Positions 12,501 through 19,468 of a stretch of DNA of 64,000 nt are shown here, piece after piece (position 1 is the first letter of the stretch; every line of letters begins with the position of its first letter). Under the pieces are notes generated by a model. That model saw nothing but the letters and a program-made list of their open reading frames with translations. It was not told where the DNA came from and searched no databases. The stretch is from assembly GCA_039034015.1 (NCBI GenBank), contig JBCCBM010000008.1:1-64000 (forward strand), read 5' to 3'. Source of the stretch: Acuticoccus sp039034015. Lineage in GTDB: Bacteria; Pseudomonadota; Alphaproteobacteria; Rhizobiales; Amorphaceae. Position numbers and translations under genes: made by a program.

Positions 12501-15500
12501 CCGCCCGACAGGGTGTCGTTGCCAACGTTGCCGTCGATCACGTCGGCGCCCTCGCCGCCAACAACCAGGTCGTTGCCTGCCTCGCCGTCGATGGTGTCGT
12601 TGCCGCCATTGCCGGCGATGATGTCGTCCGCAGCGCCAATGGCGTCACCGTCCGCATCGGTGTAGCCGTCGGCCATGGCCTCCGCGCCCGCACCACCTTG
12701 CACAATGCCATTGCTGGCGCGCGGGATGCCGATGGACACAAGCTCATCCACACTGTTGACTTGGCTCGCCAGAACGCCCTGGAGCGTCACCGTTTCCCCG
12801 CCCGCAAAGGTGAGGATCGCATCGCCCGTCCCATCCCCATTGGTGTCGGTGACGGTCACGTCCGCGGTGGTGACAGGGGTGCCGCCCGCCGTCAGACCCG
12901 ACAGGTCGAGCTGGTCGATGGTGGTGCCATCACCGGAATCGGTCATGTCAAAGTCGGTGACAACGTCGTTGCCGAACCCATCGGTGAGGACGATCGTGTC
13001 GCGGCCCGTGCCGCCTGTCAGCGTGTCGTTGCCGCCTCCACCGTTCAGCGTGTCGTTGCCGGCACCCGCGTCGATGTCGACGCCGACGCTGTCGGCCGAG
13101 GCGTCCACCGCGTCAGCGTTGGAGCCCAGGACCACGGTCTCAATGTTGGAGAACGTGATTGTGTGGGTGCCATTGGTGATCGAGCCCGCTTCGTCGCCCG
13201 TGTAGGTGACGGTCAGCGGCGCGGTGATGGCCGAAAGGTCCAGCGTGTCGTTGTCGACGCCGCCCTCGCCGCCATCGACGGTGTCATTGCCAAAGCTGTT
13301 CCCGAATGGCTGGGTGACCAGGACCAGGTCGGCGTCGTCGCCGCCGTTGATGGTATCATCGCTCGTGCCGCCGATCAGGGTGTCGTTGCCTGCACCCCCA
13401 AGCATCAGATCGCCGTTGGCCTGCCAAGACGGGTTTGCCGCAACGTCGTCGGTGCCGGATGTGATCAGATCGTCACCGTCGCCGCCGTCCAGTGTGTCGG
13501 TGTCGAACGTGGTGTGCTCCTCACCACCATGAAGGGTGTCGTTTCCGGCGCCGCCGTAGAGCGCCTGGGTGCCGTTATACCCGACAATGGAATCGTTGCC
13601 GTCTTCGCCGTAGGCAGCGTTGGTGCCGCCGTCGTTGTAGGCAATGCTGATGGTATCGTCGCCGGTGCCCCCATGGACCGTGCTCTGGCCGCTTGCGCTA
13701 ACAGAATCGTTGCCGCTGCCCGCGCTGATGACGTTGCTGCCGGCCCCATCGGTGATCGTGTCGTTGCCGTCGCCGGCGTTGATGGTGTCGTTGCCGGCAC
13801 CCGCGTCGATGGTGTCGTTGCCGGCGCCCGCCTCGATGGAATCGTCGCCGTTGGTGATGTCGTCGCCCTGGGCGTCGATGAAGCCGACGCCCATATTGTC
13901 GGCGCCCGCCGTGCCGTGGACGACGCCGTCGCTGGTGATGGGGCTGTCGAAGCGGTAGGTGGTGACGACGCCGTCAAGGTCGACAACCTCCACCTGCTCG
14001 ATGCTGGACAGGTCCATATTAAGACCGTTGAGCCGGGTGGGGAGCGTGTGGCTCGCCTCAAACGCGTCGAGCTCGGCCACGAGGGCATCGAGCTGGGCCT
14101 TTGTCACACCGCCCTGGTCAGCGCGCACGCGCAACGTGTCGGTGTCGTTGCCGCCGTCAATGTCGGTGGCGGCACCCGTTGCGGTCGCAAAGTTGTAGAT
14201 GAAGACGTCGTTGCCATCCTCACCCAGCGCGACACCGCCGGCGTCAAGCTGCAGCGTGTCGTTGCCGATGCCGCCAGAGACATCCGCCGTGCCGGAGGTT
14301 GCGCGGAAGCTGTCGTTGCCGCCGCCCAGTTGCGCCGTGCCCGTCACGGTGCCAACGACGACAGCATCGTCGCCCCAGCTCGTGTTGATGTCGTCCACCT
14401 CGCCGGAGACGACCACAACATCGTTCCCGCTGCCGAGTGCCACATTGCCCGCATCGCGCGCGTAGATCACGTCCTCGCCGGTTCCGCCCGTGGCGTTTTC
14501 GACCCGGCCGTTGACGCTCAGCTGGTTGGTGCCGTTGCCAAGGTTGGCGGTGTTGAGGTGGCCGCCAAAGGCTGCGGTGGAATCGGCCGCACCATCCGTC
14601 AGCGTCCCAGCATCCCCCGCCTGGGCGGCGTTCACGGTGTCGTTGCCCTCGCCGGTGTTGAGGGTCGTGACCGTTGCCCCGTTCTCCACCAGGATGGCGT
14701 CGCTGCCCGCGGTGCCGTTCACCGCACCGGTGTTTGCGCTCACCGTTTGGGTCGGCGTGTCGCGCACATCGTTGCCAAAGTTGTAGGTCAGCGTTTGGCC
14801 CGCCACGGTCACCTGGACGGTGTCGGTGCCGTCAACGTCGGCGTTGATGGCCGACAGACCCATCGGCGAGCGCATCTCACGCTGCGCAGCGTCGAGCTCT
14901 GCAATCAGCGCATCGAACGCGGCCTGGTCGGCACTCACCGCATCCGGCGCGGAGGCCGCCCCCTGGTTGAAGGTGAACGTCGCGTCGATGACCTTTGCGC
15001 CGCCGCCCGCGGTCTCCGTGAACCCTTCGGCGCGGATTGTGAGCGGCCCTGCGGCAAGCGCCTGGCCGACGAAGTCACCGTTCGTGTCGTCGGTGAAGCT
15101 CGCGAACGGCAGATCGTTTTCCATTTGCGATGCGCCGTTGACGGTGAGGCGGATCGATTCAACGCCCAGCGTCGCATCGGCAAGCTCGGCCTGGATGGCA
15201 TAGTTGCCGCCCGACAGAAGCGAAGCGTCAAGGTCACCGCCAACGGAGAGACGCTGGACGCGCTCATCGGTGTCGGCATCCACCAGCCACAGCGTCAACG
15301 CGTCTTGGCGAAGGTTGAGGCCGGCGGCGTCCACCGTCACCGTGCCACCGCTGCTGGCGCCGGAGAGCGCGTTGTCAGCGGCAGGGTTGTCAACGCCGAA
15401 CGTGAAGGTGGCGTTGGCCGGCGTCGGCGCGGCCTGTGCCGGGGTGTAGACATTCGTGGTGCCGGTGGGGCGGTTCTCATCGGCCTCGGCCACGGCATCG

Positions 15501-16570
15501 GCAGGCTTTTCAAGGTCGGGCGTGCCAAGCCGCTCGATCTTCACATCCTGGAAGCTGGAGCCAAACAGGTGCAGCACATTGCGCTGCACGGTGAGCGCAA
15601 CGTCGATGGCGTCCGCCACATACTCATAGCGCTCCTTGAGGGACGCGATCTCCTTCTCGGCCGCTTCCGTGGCGCGGGTCTCGATGGTCGACTGCAGGCC
15701 GTCTTTGATCTCGGCAATGTCGAGAAGATACTGCTCTTGGTTCTTCAACCGCGTCTCAAGGCGCACGCCCTTTTGGGCCGCGTTGTCGAGGTCGGCGATG
15801 GCGGCATCAATCTTGGCGATGGCCGCGGTGAGGTCGATATGGCCGTTCGTGCCGTCGGTGCCCACAAGGTCGTGCGCGGTCATCTCGATGAGGGAGACGC
15901 CGGTGTCAACGTTGCGGGACAAAAGACCGCCAGCACCATAAAGCTGAAGGTCAGACGTGGAGATGGTGAGGTTGGAAAGGCTGATCTTGCCGTCGGTGGA
16001 CCGTTGGTAGCCCGCAACCAGCGTGTGGTCCCCCGCGCCCTGGTTTTGGCCGAGGAAGTCAACATTGCGCGTGGTCTGCCCGGCGGGGTTGGCCGCCGAG
16101 CCCGGCGTCGGGGCGGCCGTTTTCGCAACGTCGGCCAGCGCCTCGGCGATGTCCCCGTCGCTGTCGCTGTCGTTGCCCTCGGCGGGCGTCTCACCCTCTG
16201 AGGCGACCTCAGCGGACAGCGCGTAGGCCGCAGCCTGAAAACTGTTGACCGCGTTTTGCACCCGCGCAACGTCATTGCCCCCGGCGCGCACGGCGTCGAG
16301 GCTGGCGCGCAGTTCGGTGAGCGCGGCGGCGTTGGATTTGAGTGTGGCAACGGCGCTTGTCAGGCCCCTCGTGCCGCGGGCGACCAAGCTGTCAGCGGTG
16401 CGAAAGGCGGTGGCATCGCTGCGCTCGAGCGATGCGACACGAAAGGCCTGTTGGCTTTTGGAGAGGCTGGACAGGCTTCCGTTTTGGATGGCCGTGGTGG
16501 TGTTGAGTGCGTCTTTGCGGACCTTCGTGAGCCCTTGAGTCTGCGCCATGATGGATTGGAACGACAACAT
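6536..16570 (-). CDS. Giant RTX-type protein with flagellin-like helical N-terminus and LamG-like domains
   Basis: From ATG 16570 (ribosome site AGGGAA nine bases upstream) the protein has 3,344 residues; the frame extends 61 codons further without plausible start signals. Residues 1-140 and 230-340 are Ala-rich amphipathic helices that resemble the paired N- and C-terminal helices of flagellin; there is no signal peptide. From about 600 to the end it consists of hemolysin-type calcium-binding repeats of the GGxGNDxL type. Two concanavalin/LamG-like domains sit near 1441-1594 and 2377-2514. A ~95-residue module with the loop DTNGDGTGD occurs four times. Near 2580-2840 a 53-residue super-repeat occurs five times. 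The C-terminus ends RTFNF, a hydrophobic end compatible with type I secretion. No ABC exporter, HlyD or TolC gene is in the window, so secretion must depend on genes elsewhere. Likely an extracellular Ca-dependent adhesin or surface-layer-like protein; the function is inferred. Confidence 0.85.
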   Translation of the reverse strand: MLSFQSIMAQTQGLTKVRKDALNTTTAIQNGSLSSLSKSQQAFRVASLERSDATAFRTADSLVARGTRGLTSAVATLKSNAAALTELRASLDAVRAGGNDVARVQNAVNSFQAAAYALSAEVASEGETPAEGNDSDSDGDIAEALADVAKTAAPTPGSAANPAGQTTRNVDFLGQNQGAGDHTLVAGYQRSTDGKISLSNLTISTSDLQLYGAGGLLSRNVDTGVSLIEMTAHDLVGTDGTNGHIDLTAAIAKIDAAIADLDNAAQKGVRLETRLKNQEQYLLDIAEIKDGLQSTIETRATEAAEKEIASLKERYEYVADAIDVALTVQRNVLHLFGSSFQDVKIERLGTPDLEKPADAVAEADENRPTGTTNVYTPAQAAPTPANATFTFGVDNPAADNALSGASSGGTVTVDAAGLNLRQDALTLWLVDADTDERVQRLSVGGDLDASLLSGGNYAIQAELADATLGVESIRLTVNGASQMENDLPFASFTDDTNGDFVGQALAAGPLTIRAEGFTETAGGGAKVIDATFTFNQGAASAPDAVSADQAAFDALIAELDAAQREMRSPMGLSAINADVDGTDTVQVTVAGQTLTYNFGNDVRDTPTQTVSANTGAVNGTAGSDAILVENGATVTTLNTGEGNDTVNAAQAGDAGTLTDGAADSTAAFGGHLNTANLGNGTNQLSVNGRVENATGGTGEDVIYARDAGNVALGSGNDVVVVSGEVDDINTSWGDDAVVVGTVTGTAQLGGGNDSFRATSGTADVSGGIGNDTLQLDAGGVALGEDGNDVFIYNFATATGAATDIDGGNDTDTLRVRADQGGVTKAQLDALVAELDAFEASHTLPTRLNGLNMDLSSIEQVEVVDLDGVVTTYRFDSPITSDGVVHGTAGADNMGVGFIDAQGDDITNGDDSIEAGAGNDTIDAGAGNDTINAGDGNDTITDGAGSNVISAGSGNDSVSASGQSTVHGGTGDDTISIAYNDGGTNAAYGEDGNDSIVGYNGTQALYGGAGNDTLHGGEEHTTFDTDTLDGGDGDDLITSGTDDVAANPSWQANGDLMLGGAGNDTLIGGTSDDTINGGDDADLVLVTQPFGNSFGNDTVDGGEGGVDNDTLDLSAITAPLTVTYTGDEAGSITNGTHTITFSNIETVVLGSNADAVDASADSVGVDIDAGAGNDTLNGGGGNDTLTGGTGRDTIVLTDGFGNDVVTDFDMTDSGDGTTIDQLDLSGLTAGGTPVTTADVTVTDTNGDGTGDAILTFAGGETVTLQGVLASQVNSVDELVSIGIPRASNGIVQGGAGAEAMADGYTDADGDAIGAADDIIAGNGGNDTIDGEAGNDLVVGGEGADVIDGNVGNDTLSGGAGNDTLNGGDGNDVVGTGAGSNVFTYNFEDGASGTATDSSINGLNASYKRDAAAGGTGWDGTGTAVALDGSGDYVKVADDGAFQLAEGTVSLRFKADEVSDTQALFSRDSNDFDGGGHLSAYVESDGSVRVRLQSDSASTYVQSAAGLVNAGEWTHVAVTFGAEGLTLYVNGEEADTDSYTGGITGNNEPWTLGASQNKSDDGVANKLRDHFAGEMDEFALFDSQLDAATVANLRTGGVEAVTGSGDGDDVLTGGAGVDTLTGGGGNDTMTGGTERDTFVLADGTGNDVITDFDMTDSGDGTTVDQLDVSGLTAGGNPVNTNNVTVTDTNGDGSGDAILTFAGGESVTLQGVLASQVDDAAELVAIGIPAGPTPDGIVQGTTGDDTMHWAYTDADGDSIGAGDDSVDAGAGNDSIQTNNGNDTINGGDGNDTIDGQNGNDSLEGGAGNDVFVASANNNTVSGGDDADHFGVGVGNDTVIGGEGGVDSDTLSAATANDAINITYTGNEAGTYTDADGDVGQFTEIEALELTTGNDTVNAAADGAGVDVDAGAGDDSLIGGAGGDRLSGDAGNDTIDGRDGADTVEGGAGDDTIIFDFGNRGTTDAVTFDGGAGTDTLRIVLNNGGITSQEAAELLQELNAADMAQTAPTRLDGLNADLTSIEQVEVVNQDGSTTLYTFDGSVTSGAVGGTAGNDTIDIGYTDGDGNEVTNGSNEIYAGAGNDSVTSGNGADSIYGGEGDDTLVAGKGHDTVMGGAGDDVIATGDGNDVLTGGAGNDRFLVSYDFDDDTIIGGEASEVAGDTIDATAMDRALDVIFTGNEAGTMEDTNDILEFSEIENVVLTDFNDTVDASVTTDGINLDAGAGNDSILGGAGNDTIAVGAGNDTVTGGAGRDTIVLADGAGSTQVTDFDMTDSGDGTTIDQLDVTGLTNGGNPVTTDDVTVTDTNGDGTGDAILTFAGGESVTLQGVLASQVDTAAELEAIGIAAAGATPVATTGPHTFNGSTSSAVIVAHDAAHELTDGTIELHFVADDTNGRQGLVFKDASGYDTGGHFGIYMDGDDIVARLQSGSTTYTITANNVVSAQEETTVALNFGAGGMELFVNGVSAGTNAYTGGIETNGEDIVLGAVAWSSGVGQNNNLESAFDGTIDSFSLYGTPQTAAEAASFATDNDAGSIVIDQDTGTFTLVDDGANVTVKDGANVARIDLQDGNNTIDATDAGNIDTITGAWGNDTITMGSGTIDTINTDNGNDTIVSAGTINNVNTGDDHDSVTAASVGNAVMGWGNDTLTVSGHATSVSGDNGHDVVSVGSAGTVDLGDDNDSLTVTNNITSAVGGWGNDTITVGGNAASVSGGNGDDVVSVDSAGTVDLGDDDDAFTATGNTDTLTAGWGNDTVTVGGHVDDLSLGNGHDVATVGSVNTADLGDDNDALTVTGNASGTISGGWGNDTITVGGSAGTVNGGNGADRITLGNGGTVNGGDDNDTLVGGAGADALNGDGGNDTFELAGNATASGGSGNDTFRFDPSISAGASTITIDGGDDNDTIDGTGLSNVVFTAGPTDDGSGNLSGQFTYLDDNGDTVTVNFSNVETLTNFPQLSPVNGSAGSDYMVVGHTDGDGDQIDNGNNYILAGADQDVVEAGGGNDTIFGEAGGDALSGEAGNDVIDGGDGDDVIVGGAGNDTVTGGAGRDTLYLGDGGGDDIVTDFDMTDSGDGTTVDQLHVGNLTSDGINPVTTADVIVGDTNNDGTGDAILKFTGGETVTLVGVSVSQVDTVEKLQAIGIPEGAPANAFDGTSGDDVLGIGDVDGDGDAITSGDDYIVSGDGQDMVFADDGNDTVLGGAGGDTLFGDAGDDSIKGGAGDDRVDGDGGNDILYGNEGNDTLNGGAGNDTLVAGDGADTLRGDDGDDTFIYKVVGRLGDGSTIDGGANGAGGDRLELNFSAASETGDEVLVEDQLIAWEAGSISSGTLTAIGLYVQNVEEVQITRQDGTTRTFNF
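7160..7470 (-). repeat. DTNGDG module, copy 4 of 4 (nearest C-terminus)
   Basis: Codes for about residues 3034-3137 of the giant RTX protein. The order is RDTLYLGDG, VTDFDMTDSGDGTT, a DTNNDGTGDAIL calcium loop, and GVSVSQVDTVEKLQAIGIP. This is the most diverged copy. Confidence 0.7.
8040..8825 (-). repeat. Five tandem ~159-bp repeats (53-residue super-repeat) in the giant RTX gene
   Basis: The phrase GTGTCGTTGCCCCA (or a close variant) recurs about every 160 bp on the plus strand, near 8167, 8335, 8490, 8653 and 8813. In protein it is the junction GWGNDT, followed by TVGGxxxSVSGGNGxDxxSV and GTVDLGDDND. Each unit is 53-54 residues, longer than the 9-residue RTX repeat. Confidence 0.7.
9555..9840 (-). 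repeat. DTNGDG module, copy 3 of 4
   Basis: Codes for about residues 2244-2339 of the giant RTX protein, with RDTIVLADGAGS, TDFDMTDSGDGTT, DTNGDGTGDAIL and GVLASQVDTAAELEAIGI. The second LamG-like domain follows directly. Confidence 0.75.
11393..11690 (-). repeat. DTNGDG module, copy 2 of 4
   Basis: Codes for about residues 1627-1726 of the giant RTX protein. It has the same order of motifs (RDTFVLADGTGN to GVLASQVDDAAELVAIGIP) as the copies at 9555 and 12722 and is close to them at DNA level. Confidence 0.75.
12722..13005 (-). repeat. DTNGDG module, copy 1 of 4 (nearest N-terminus)
   Basis: Codes for about residues 1189-1283 of the giant RTX protein (RDTIVLTDGFGN to GVLASQVNSVDELVSIGIP). 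The first LamG-like domain follows about 160 residues later. Confidence 0.75.
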
Positions 16571-16815
16571 TCGCGTGACTTCCCTCGTCATAAGGATTGT
16601 TGGCACCGGCTCATCCGGACCGTGGCAATCGGGGTCCTCATGACCCGCCAGACGAGGCAACAACCGGCAAACGGGCCGAGAGTTTGCGCCAGGCTTGCCG
16701 CAAGCGGCTATGCGCCGGGGCCTGGCGGCGAAAACACATATGCGCGGAACCAACCGGCGCTATACAGCGCGCGAAACAATGCCCTATTCTGCGCACTTTC
16801 CTGGGCCGGAGGGTG

Positions 16816-17682
16816 ATGATGCGTTGGGTTCTCGGGGCGATTTTGGCAACCACGTTCGCAGGGGGCGCACTGGCGCAGACGTCCTGCGGGCAGTTTGATT
16901 TTTCAACACCTTACGCGAACGCCTTCCTCTCCGGCGTGCCCTATGCCGGCGCACCGGACGCGGCCGAAACCATCACAACCATGGCCGACGGCGCCTGCCA
17001 TCAAGACACACTCGTGGCGCGCTTGTCCGAGGCGCTCGGCCCCGTTGCAGGCTATAAGGCCGCCGCAACCTCGGCCGGCGCACAAAAGCAACTGGGGCTC
17101 GATGGCCCCGTCCTTGGCGTCCTCTTGGATGGCATGCTGCGGGAGAGCGGCGCCACCATCGCCATCGATGAGGGCGCGCGCATGATCTTTGAGCTCGACC
17201 TTTTGGCCCGCGTGGCGGACCCCGAGGCGCTGCTCGCGGCCACCAACCGGGTCGAGGCGCTGGCCGCGATCGACGCGTTCATCCCCTTCATTGAGCTCGG
17301 TGATCTGATGGTGCCGAAAGGCGCGGCCATCACCGGCCCGCTCTTGCAGGCCATGAACGCCGGCGCACGCCTTGGCGTCGTGGGCGCCCCGCTCCCCACG
17401 GCGGGAACGACGGTAGAAGGCACAAGCGCCGCCTCAGGCACGCTCAGCCTTGATGGGCGCGTGGTGGCCGAGGCCCCCGCCGCAGCGCTCCTGGGCCACC
17501 CCCTCGACGCGGTGCTTTGGATTGCCGATGCGGTGAAGACCCGCGGCATGACGCTGGAGGCCGGGCAGGTGCTCAGCCTTGGGTCCATGGGCCGGTTTCA
17601 GATGGCAGCGCCCGGCGAAATTGTCGGCGAGTACAAAGGGTTTGGGCAAACACCGGCGACCGTCACGCTGACCTTGGAGTAG
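16816..17682 (+). CDS. Exported 2-keto-4-pentenoate hydratase-like (FAH-fold) protein
   Basis: This 288-residue protein begins with a clear signal peptide (MRWVLGAILATTFAGG, cleavage after ALA before QTSCGQ). The rest follows the MhpD/fumarylacetoacetase-like pattern: GYKAAATSAGAQKQLGLDGPV, then GVLLDGM, a short acidic metal-site region ARMIFELDLL, FIELGDL, and a late GHPLDAVLWIAD. Where MhpD proteins have two glutamates (IExE) this one shows MIFE, so one metal ligand seems replaced. Enzymes of this family are normally cytosolic, so export is unusual. GGAGG at 16807-16811 supports ATG 16816 or 16819. It is divergent from the RTX gene across 245 bp. Confidence 0.75.
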   Translation: MMRWVLGAILATTFAGGALAQTSCGQFDFSTPYANAFLSGVPYAGAPDAAETITTMADGACHQDTLVARLSEALGPVAGYKAAATSAGAQKQLGLDGPVLGVLLDGMLRESGATIAIDEGARMIFELDLLARVADPEALLAATNRVEALAAIDAFIPFIELGDLMVPKGAAITGPLLQAMNAGARLGVVGAPLPTAGTTVEGTSAASGTLSLDGRVVAEAPAAALLGHPLDAVLWIADAVKTRGMTLEAGQVLSLGSMGRFQMAAPGEIVGEYKGFGQTPATVTLTLE

Positions 17683-17803
17683 GCCCAACGCCCCCGGGGC
17701 TGTGGCGACACTGCCACCGTCCTCGGAACTTCCCTTTCACATCCGCGTGTTCGGCCGGGGGGCGGAGTTGACCGCCTCACCGCCCACTCCTTACCTCACG
17801 GTC

Positions 17804-18088
17804 ATGTTGCGGGTGATCTGTCTCCTTTGCGCGCTCTTTGCAGCGTCGCTCACACCGTTCGACATCGGCCACGCCGGTGCCGTGACGGTGGAGAGCGGCC
17901 CGTGCCTTGGCGATTGTGAGCGGGAGGACGAGTGCATGTCCGCCCCGTGCCCGACGCTTGCCATCCCGGCAACGCTTGGCCTGGCGGCGCTCTCGAGCGC
18001 GTCGGTAAAATCGGGCGCTCTTCACCCATCTGCAACCGAAGTCGAGGATCTTGAGGGGGCTGATCCGCCGCCACCACGCGCGGGCTGA
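17804..18088 (+). CDS. Small secreted cysteine-containing protein
   Basis: A 94-residue ORF that starts with a hydrophobic signal sequence (MLRVICLLCALFAASLTP, then HAGA). A short cysteine cluster CLGDCEREDECMSAPC follows, then an Ala/Pro-rich tail. An in-frame ATG at 17702 would place 34 non-signal-like residues before it, so 17804 is preferred. I do not recognise the family. The cysteine cluster could bind metal or form disulfides in the periplasm. The gene lies between the exported hydratase and the L,D-transpeptidases, all on the plus strand. Confidence 0.4.
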   Translation: MLRVICLLCALFAASLTPFDIGHAGAVTVESGPCLGDCEREDECMSAPCPTLAIPATLGLAALSSASVKSGALHPSATEVEDLEGADPPPPRAG

Positions 18089-18159
18089 TGCAGGCCTCGT
18101 GCGGCCCTGCCGTGCGAGGAACGTTTCCGCGGTGACGACATTCTAGGATTTATTGCATC

Positions 18160-18750
18160 ATGACCCCCTCGTTCGACGGCCGAACAGGCCTTTCCCGCCG
18201 CCGCTTTCTGACGGGCGCCACAGCGCTCGCCAGCCTTGCGGTCCTGCCCGGCTTTGTGGAGCCCAAGCGCAACACTGGCCGGTTCGGCGTGTCCTCCCCC
18301 ACAACGGTGCGCTTTGGCTCACGCGCCCGCGCCGGCTCCATTGTGGTGAAAACCAACGACAAACGGCTCTACCTCGTCCTCGGCAACGGCCGGGCCCGGC
18401 GTTACACCATTGCGGTGGGCGCGGCGGGCCGCGCGTTCCGCGGTCAAGGCGTCATCGGGCGCAAGGCCAAATGGCCCCGCTGGACGCCCACCAAAAACAT
18501 GATCCGCCGCGAGCCCGGCAAATATAAGAAATACGCCAGCGGCGTCCCCGGTGGGCCCAACAACCCGCTTGGCGCGCGAGCGCTTTATCTCTTCCGCGGC
18601 GGGCGGGACACGATGTATCGCATCCACGGCACCAACAACCCGCGCTCCATCGGCCAGGCCGTTTCCAACGGTTGCATTCGCATGCTGAACGATGACGCCA
18701 AAGACCTTTACACCCGCGTGCGCGTTGGCGCCCGGGTTTACGTTCAGTAG
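18160..18750 (+). CDS. L,D-transpeptidase (YkuD family), Tat-exported
   Basis: This 196-residue enzyme would form or anchor peptidoglycan through L,D bonds in the periplasm. The N-terminus has a twin-arginine signal (LSRRRFLTGAT). The YkuD domain spans about 58-196 with His156 in RIHGTNNP and the catalytic Cys172 in SNGCIRM. The pair PNNPLGARALYLF is typical of the ErfK/YbiS group. The next gene is a second, related L,D-transpeptidase nine bases downstream, so the two form an operon and probably arose by duplication. Confidence 0.9.
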   Translation: MTPSFDGRTGLSRRRFLTGATALASLAVLPGFVEPKRNTGRFGVSSPTTVRFGSRARAGSIVVKTNDKRLYLVLGNGRARRYTIAVGAAGRAFRGQGVIGRKAKWPRWTPTKNMIRREPGKYKKYASGVPGGPNNPLGARALYLFRGGRDTMYRIHGTNNPRSIGQAVSNGCIRMLNDDAKDLYTRVRVGARVYVQ

Positions 18751-18759
18751 GAGCCGGGA

Positions 18760-19437
18760 ATGATGAACCGCCGCACCTTTGTCGTGGGCGCCGGTGCGGC
18801 GGCGCTCGCGGGTTGCCAGTATCAGCCGCAGCCGAACCCCTCGCTCACCACCGTGCGCCGCCCCATTGCCCCGCCCGAAATCCTGGCGATGTATGGCCCG
18901 CGCCCGGAGGAGCGTTTCCCGATCCCAGCCGTCCCCTTGCGCCAAGTCAAATCCCAGTTTTGGCGGCGCGAGGTGGACAACATCACCGGGGAGCCCGACG
19001 GCACCGTGGTGGTCGATACCGGCAGCTATTATCTTTATTGGACGATGCCCGGTGGTCGCGCCATGCGCTACGGCGTCGGCCTTGGCCGGGAAGGCTTTGA
19101 GTGGAATGGGGCCGCCCGCATCCCCTTCAAACGCAAGTGGCCCACCTGGACGCCGCCAGCCGAGATGATTGCCCGCGAGCCCGAGCTGGAACGCTACCGC
19201 GAGGGCATGGAGCCGAGCCTCAAAAATCCGCTCGGCGCCCGCGCGCTCTACCTGTTTCAGGGCCGGGTCGACACGCTCTACCGCCTCCACGGCACCCAGG
19301 AGGCCTACTCCATCGGCCGCGCCGTCTCCTCAGGCTGCGTGCGCCTTCTGAACCAGGACGTGATCGACCTTTACAACCGCGTCCCCAACGGCACCCGGGT
19401 CGTGGTTCGCCCGCCCAGCGCTCCGCGGCTGGTCTAG
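18760..19437 (+). CDS. L,D-transpeptidase lipoprotein (YkuD family)
   Basis: A 225-residue relative of the preceding gene. The N-terminus NRRTFVVGAGAAALAGCQ combines a twin-arginine signal with a lipobox (LAGC, Cys19), so the enzyme is probably a lipid-anchored periplasmic protein. The catalytic domain has KRKWPTWTPPAEMI, NPLGARALYLF, His178 in RLHGTQ and Cys193 in SSGCVRL. It starts at 18760 or at the second ATG, 18763, just after GGAGCCGGGA. A Pro-rich linker of about 40 residues separates anchor and domain. Confidence 0.9.
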   Translation: MMNRRTFVVGAGAAALAGCQYQPQPNPSLTTVRRPIAPPEILAMYGPRPEERFPIPAVPLRQVKSQFWRREVDNITGEPDGTVVVDTGSYYLYWTMPGGRAMRYGVGLGREGFEWNGAARIPFKRKWPTWTPPAEMIAREPELERYREGMEPSLKNPLGARALYLFQGRVDTLYRLHGTQEAYSIGRAVSSGCVRLLNQDVIDLYNRVPNGTRVVVRPPSAPRLV

Positions 19438-19444
19438 CGGCTTC

Positions 19445-19464
19445 GCGGCGGCGCCGGCCGCCGC
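19445..19464. terminator. Hairpin between convergent genes
   Basis: GCGGCGGC (19445-19452) pairs with GCCGCCGC (19457-19464) in the 31-bp gap between the L,D-transpeptidase and the convergent peptidase. There is no T-run; it could serve both strands or be incidental in GC-rich DNA. Confidence 0.35.
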
Positions 19465-19468
19465 GGCC

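Noticed and set aside
6800..14500. Regularly spaced short DNA repeats (GTGTCGTTGCC and similar) that resemble a CRISPR array
   Set aside because: The repeats are coding, in frame with GNDT codons of the RTX protein; spacing varies, the spacers are themselves repetitive, and no cas gene is present.
11096..16201. A 1,701-codon open frame on the plus strand opposite the giant RTX gene, and others at 6326-9493
   Set aside because: They are mirror frames of a repetitive Gly/Asp/Thr-rich gene in GC-rich DNA. Their translations are low-complexity Val/Ala/Arg repeats with no domain, and the minus-strand frame has recognisable RTX, LamG and flagellin-like parts.
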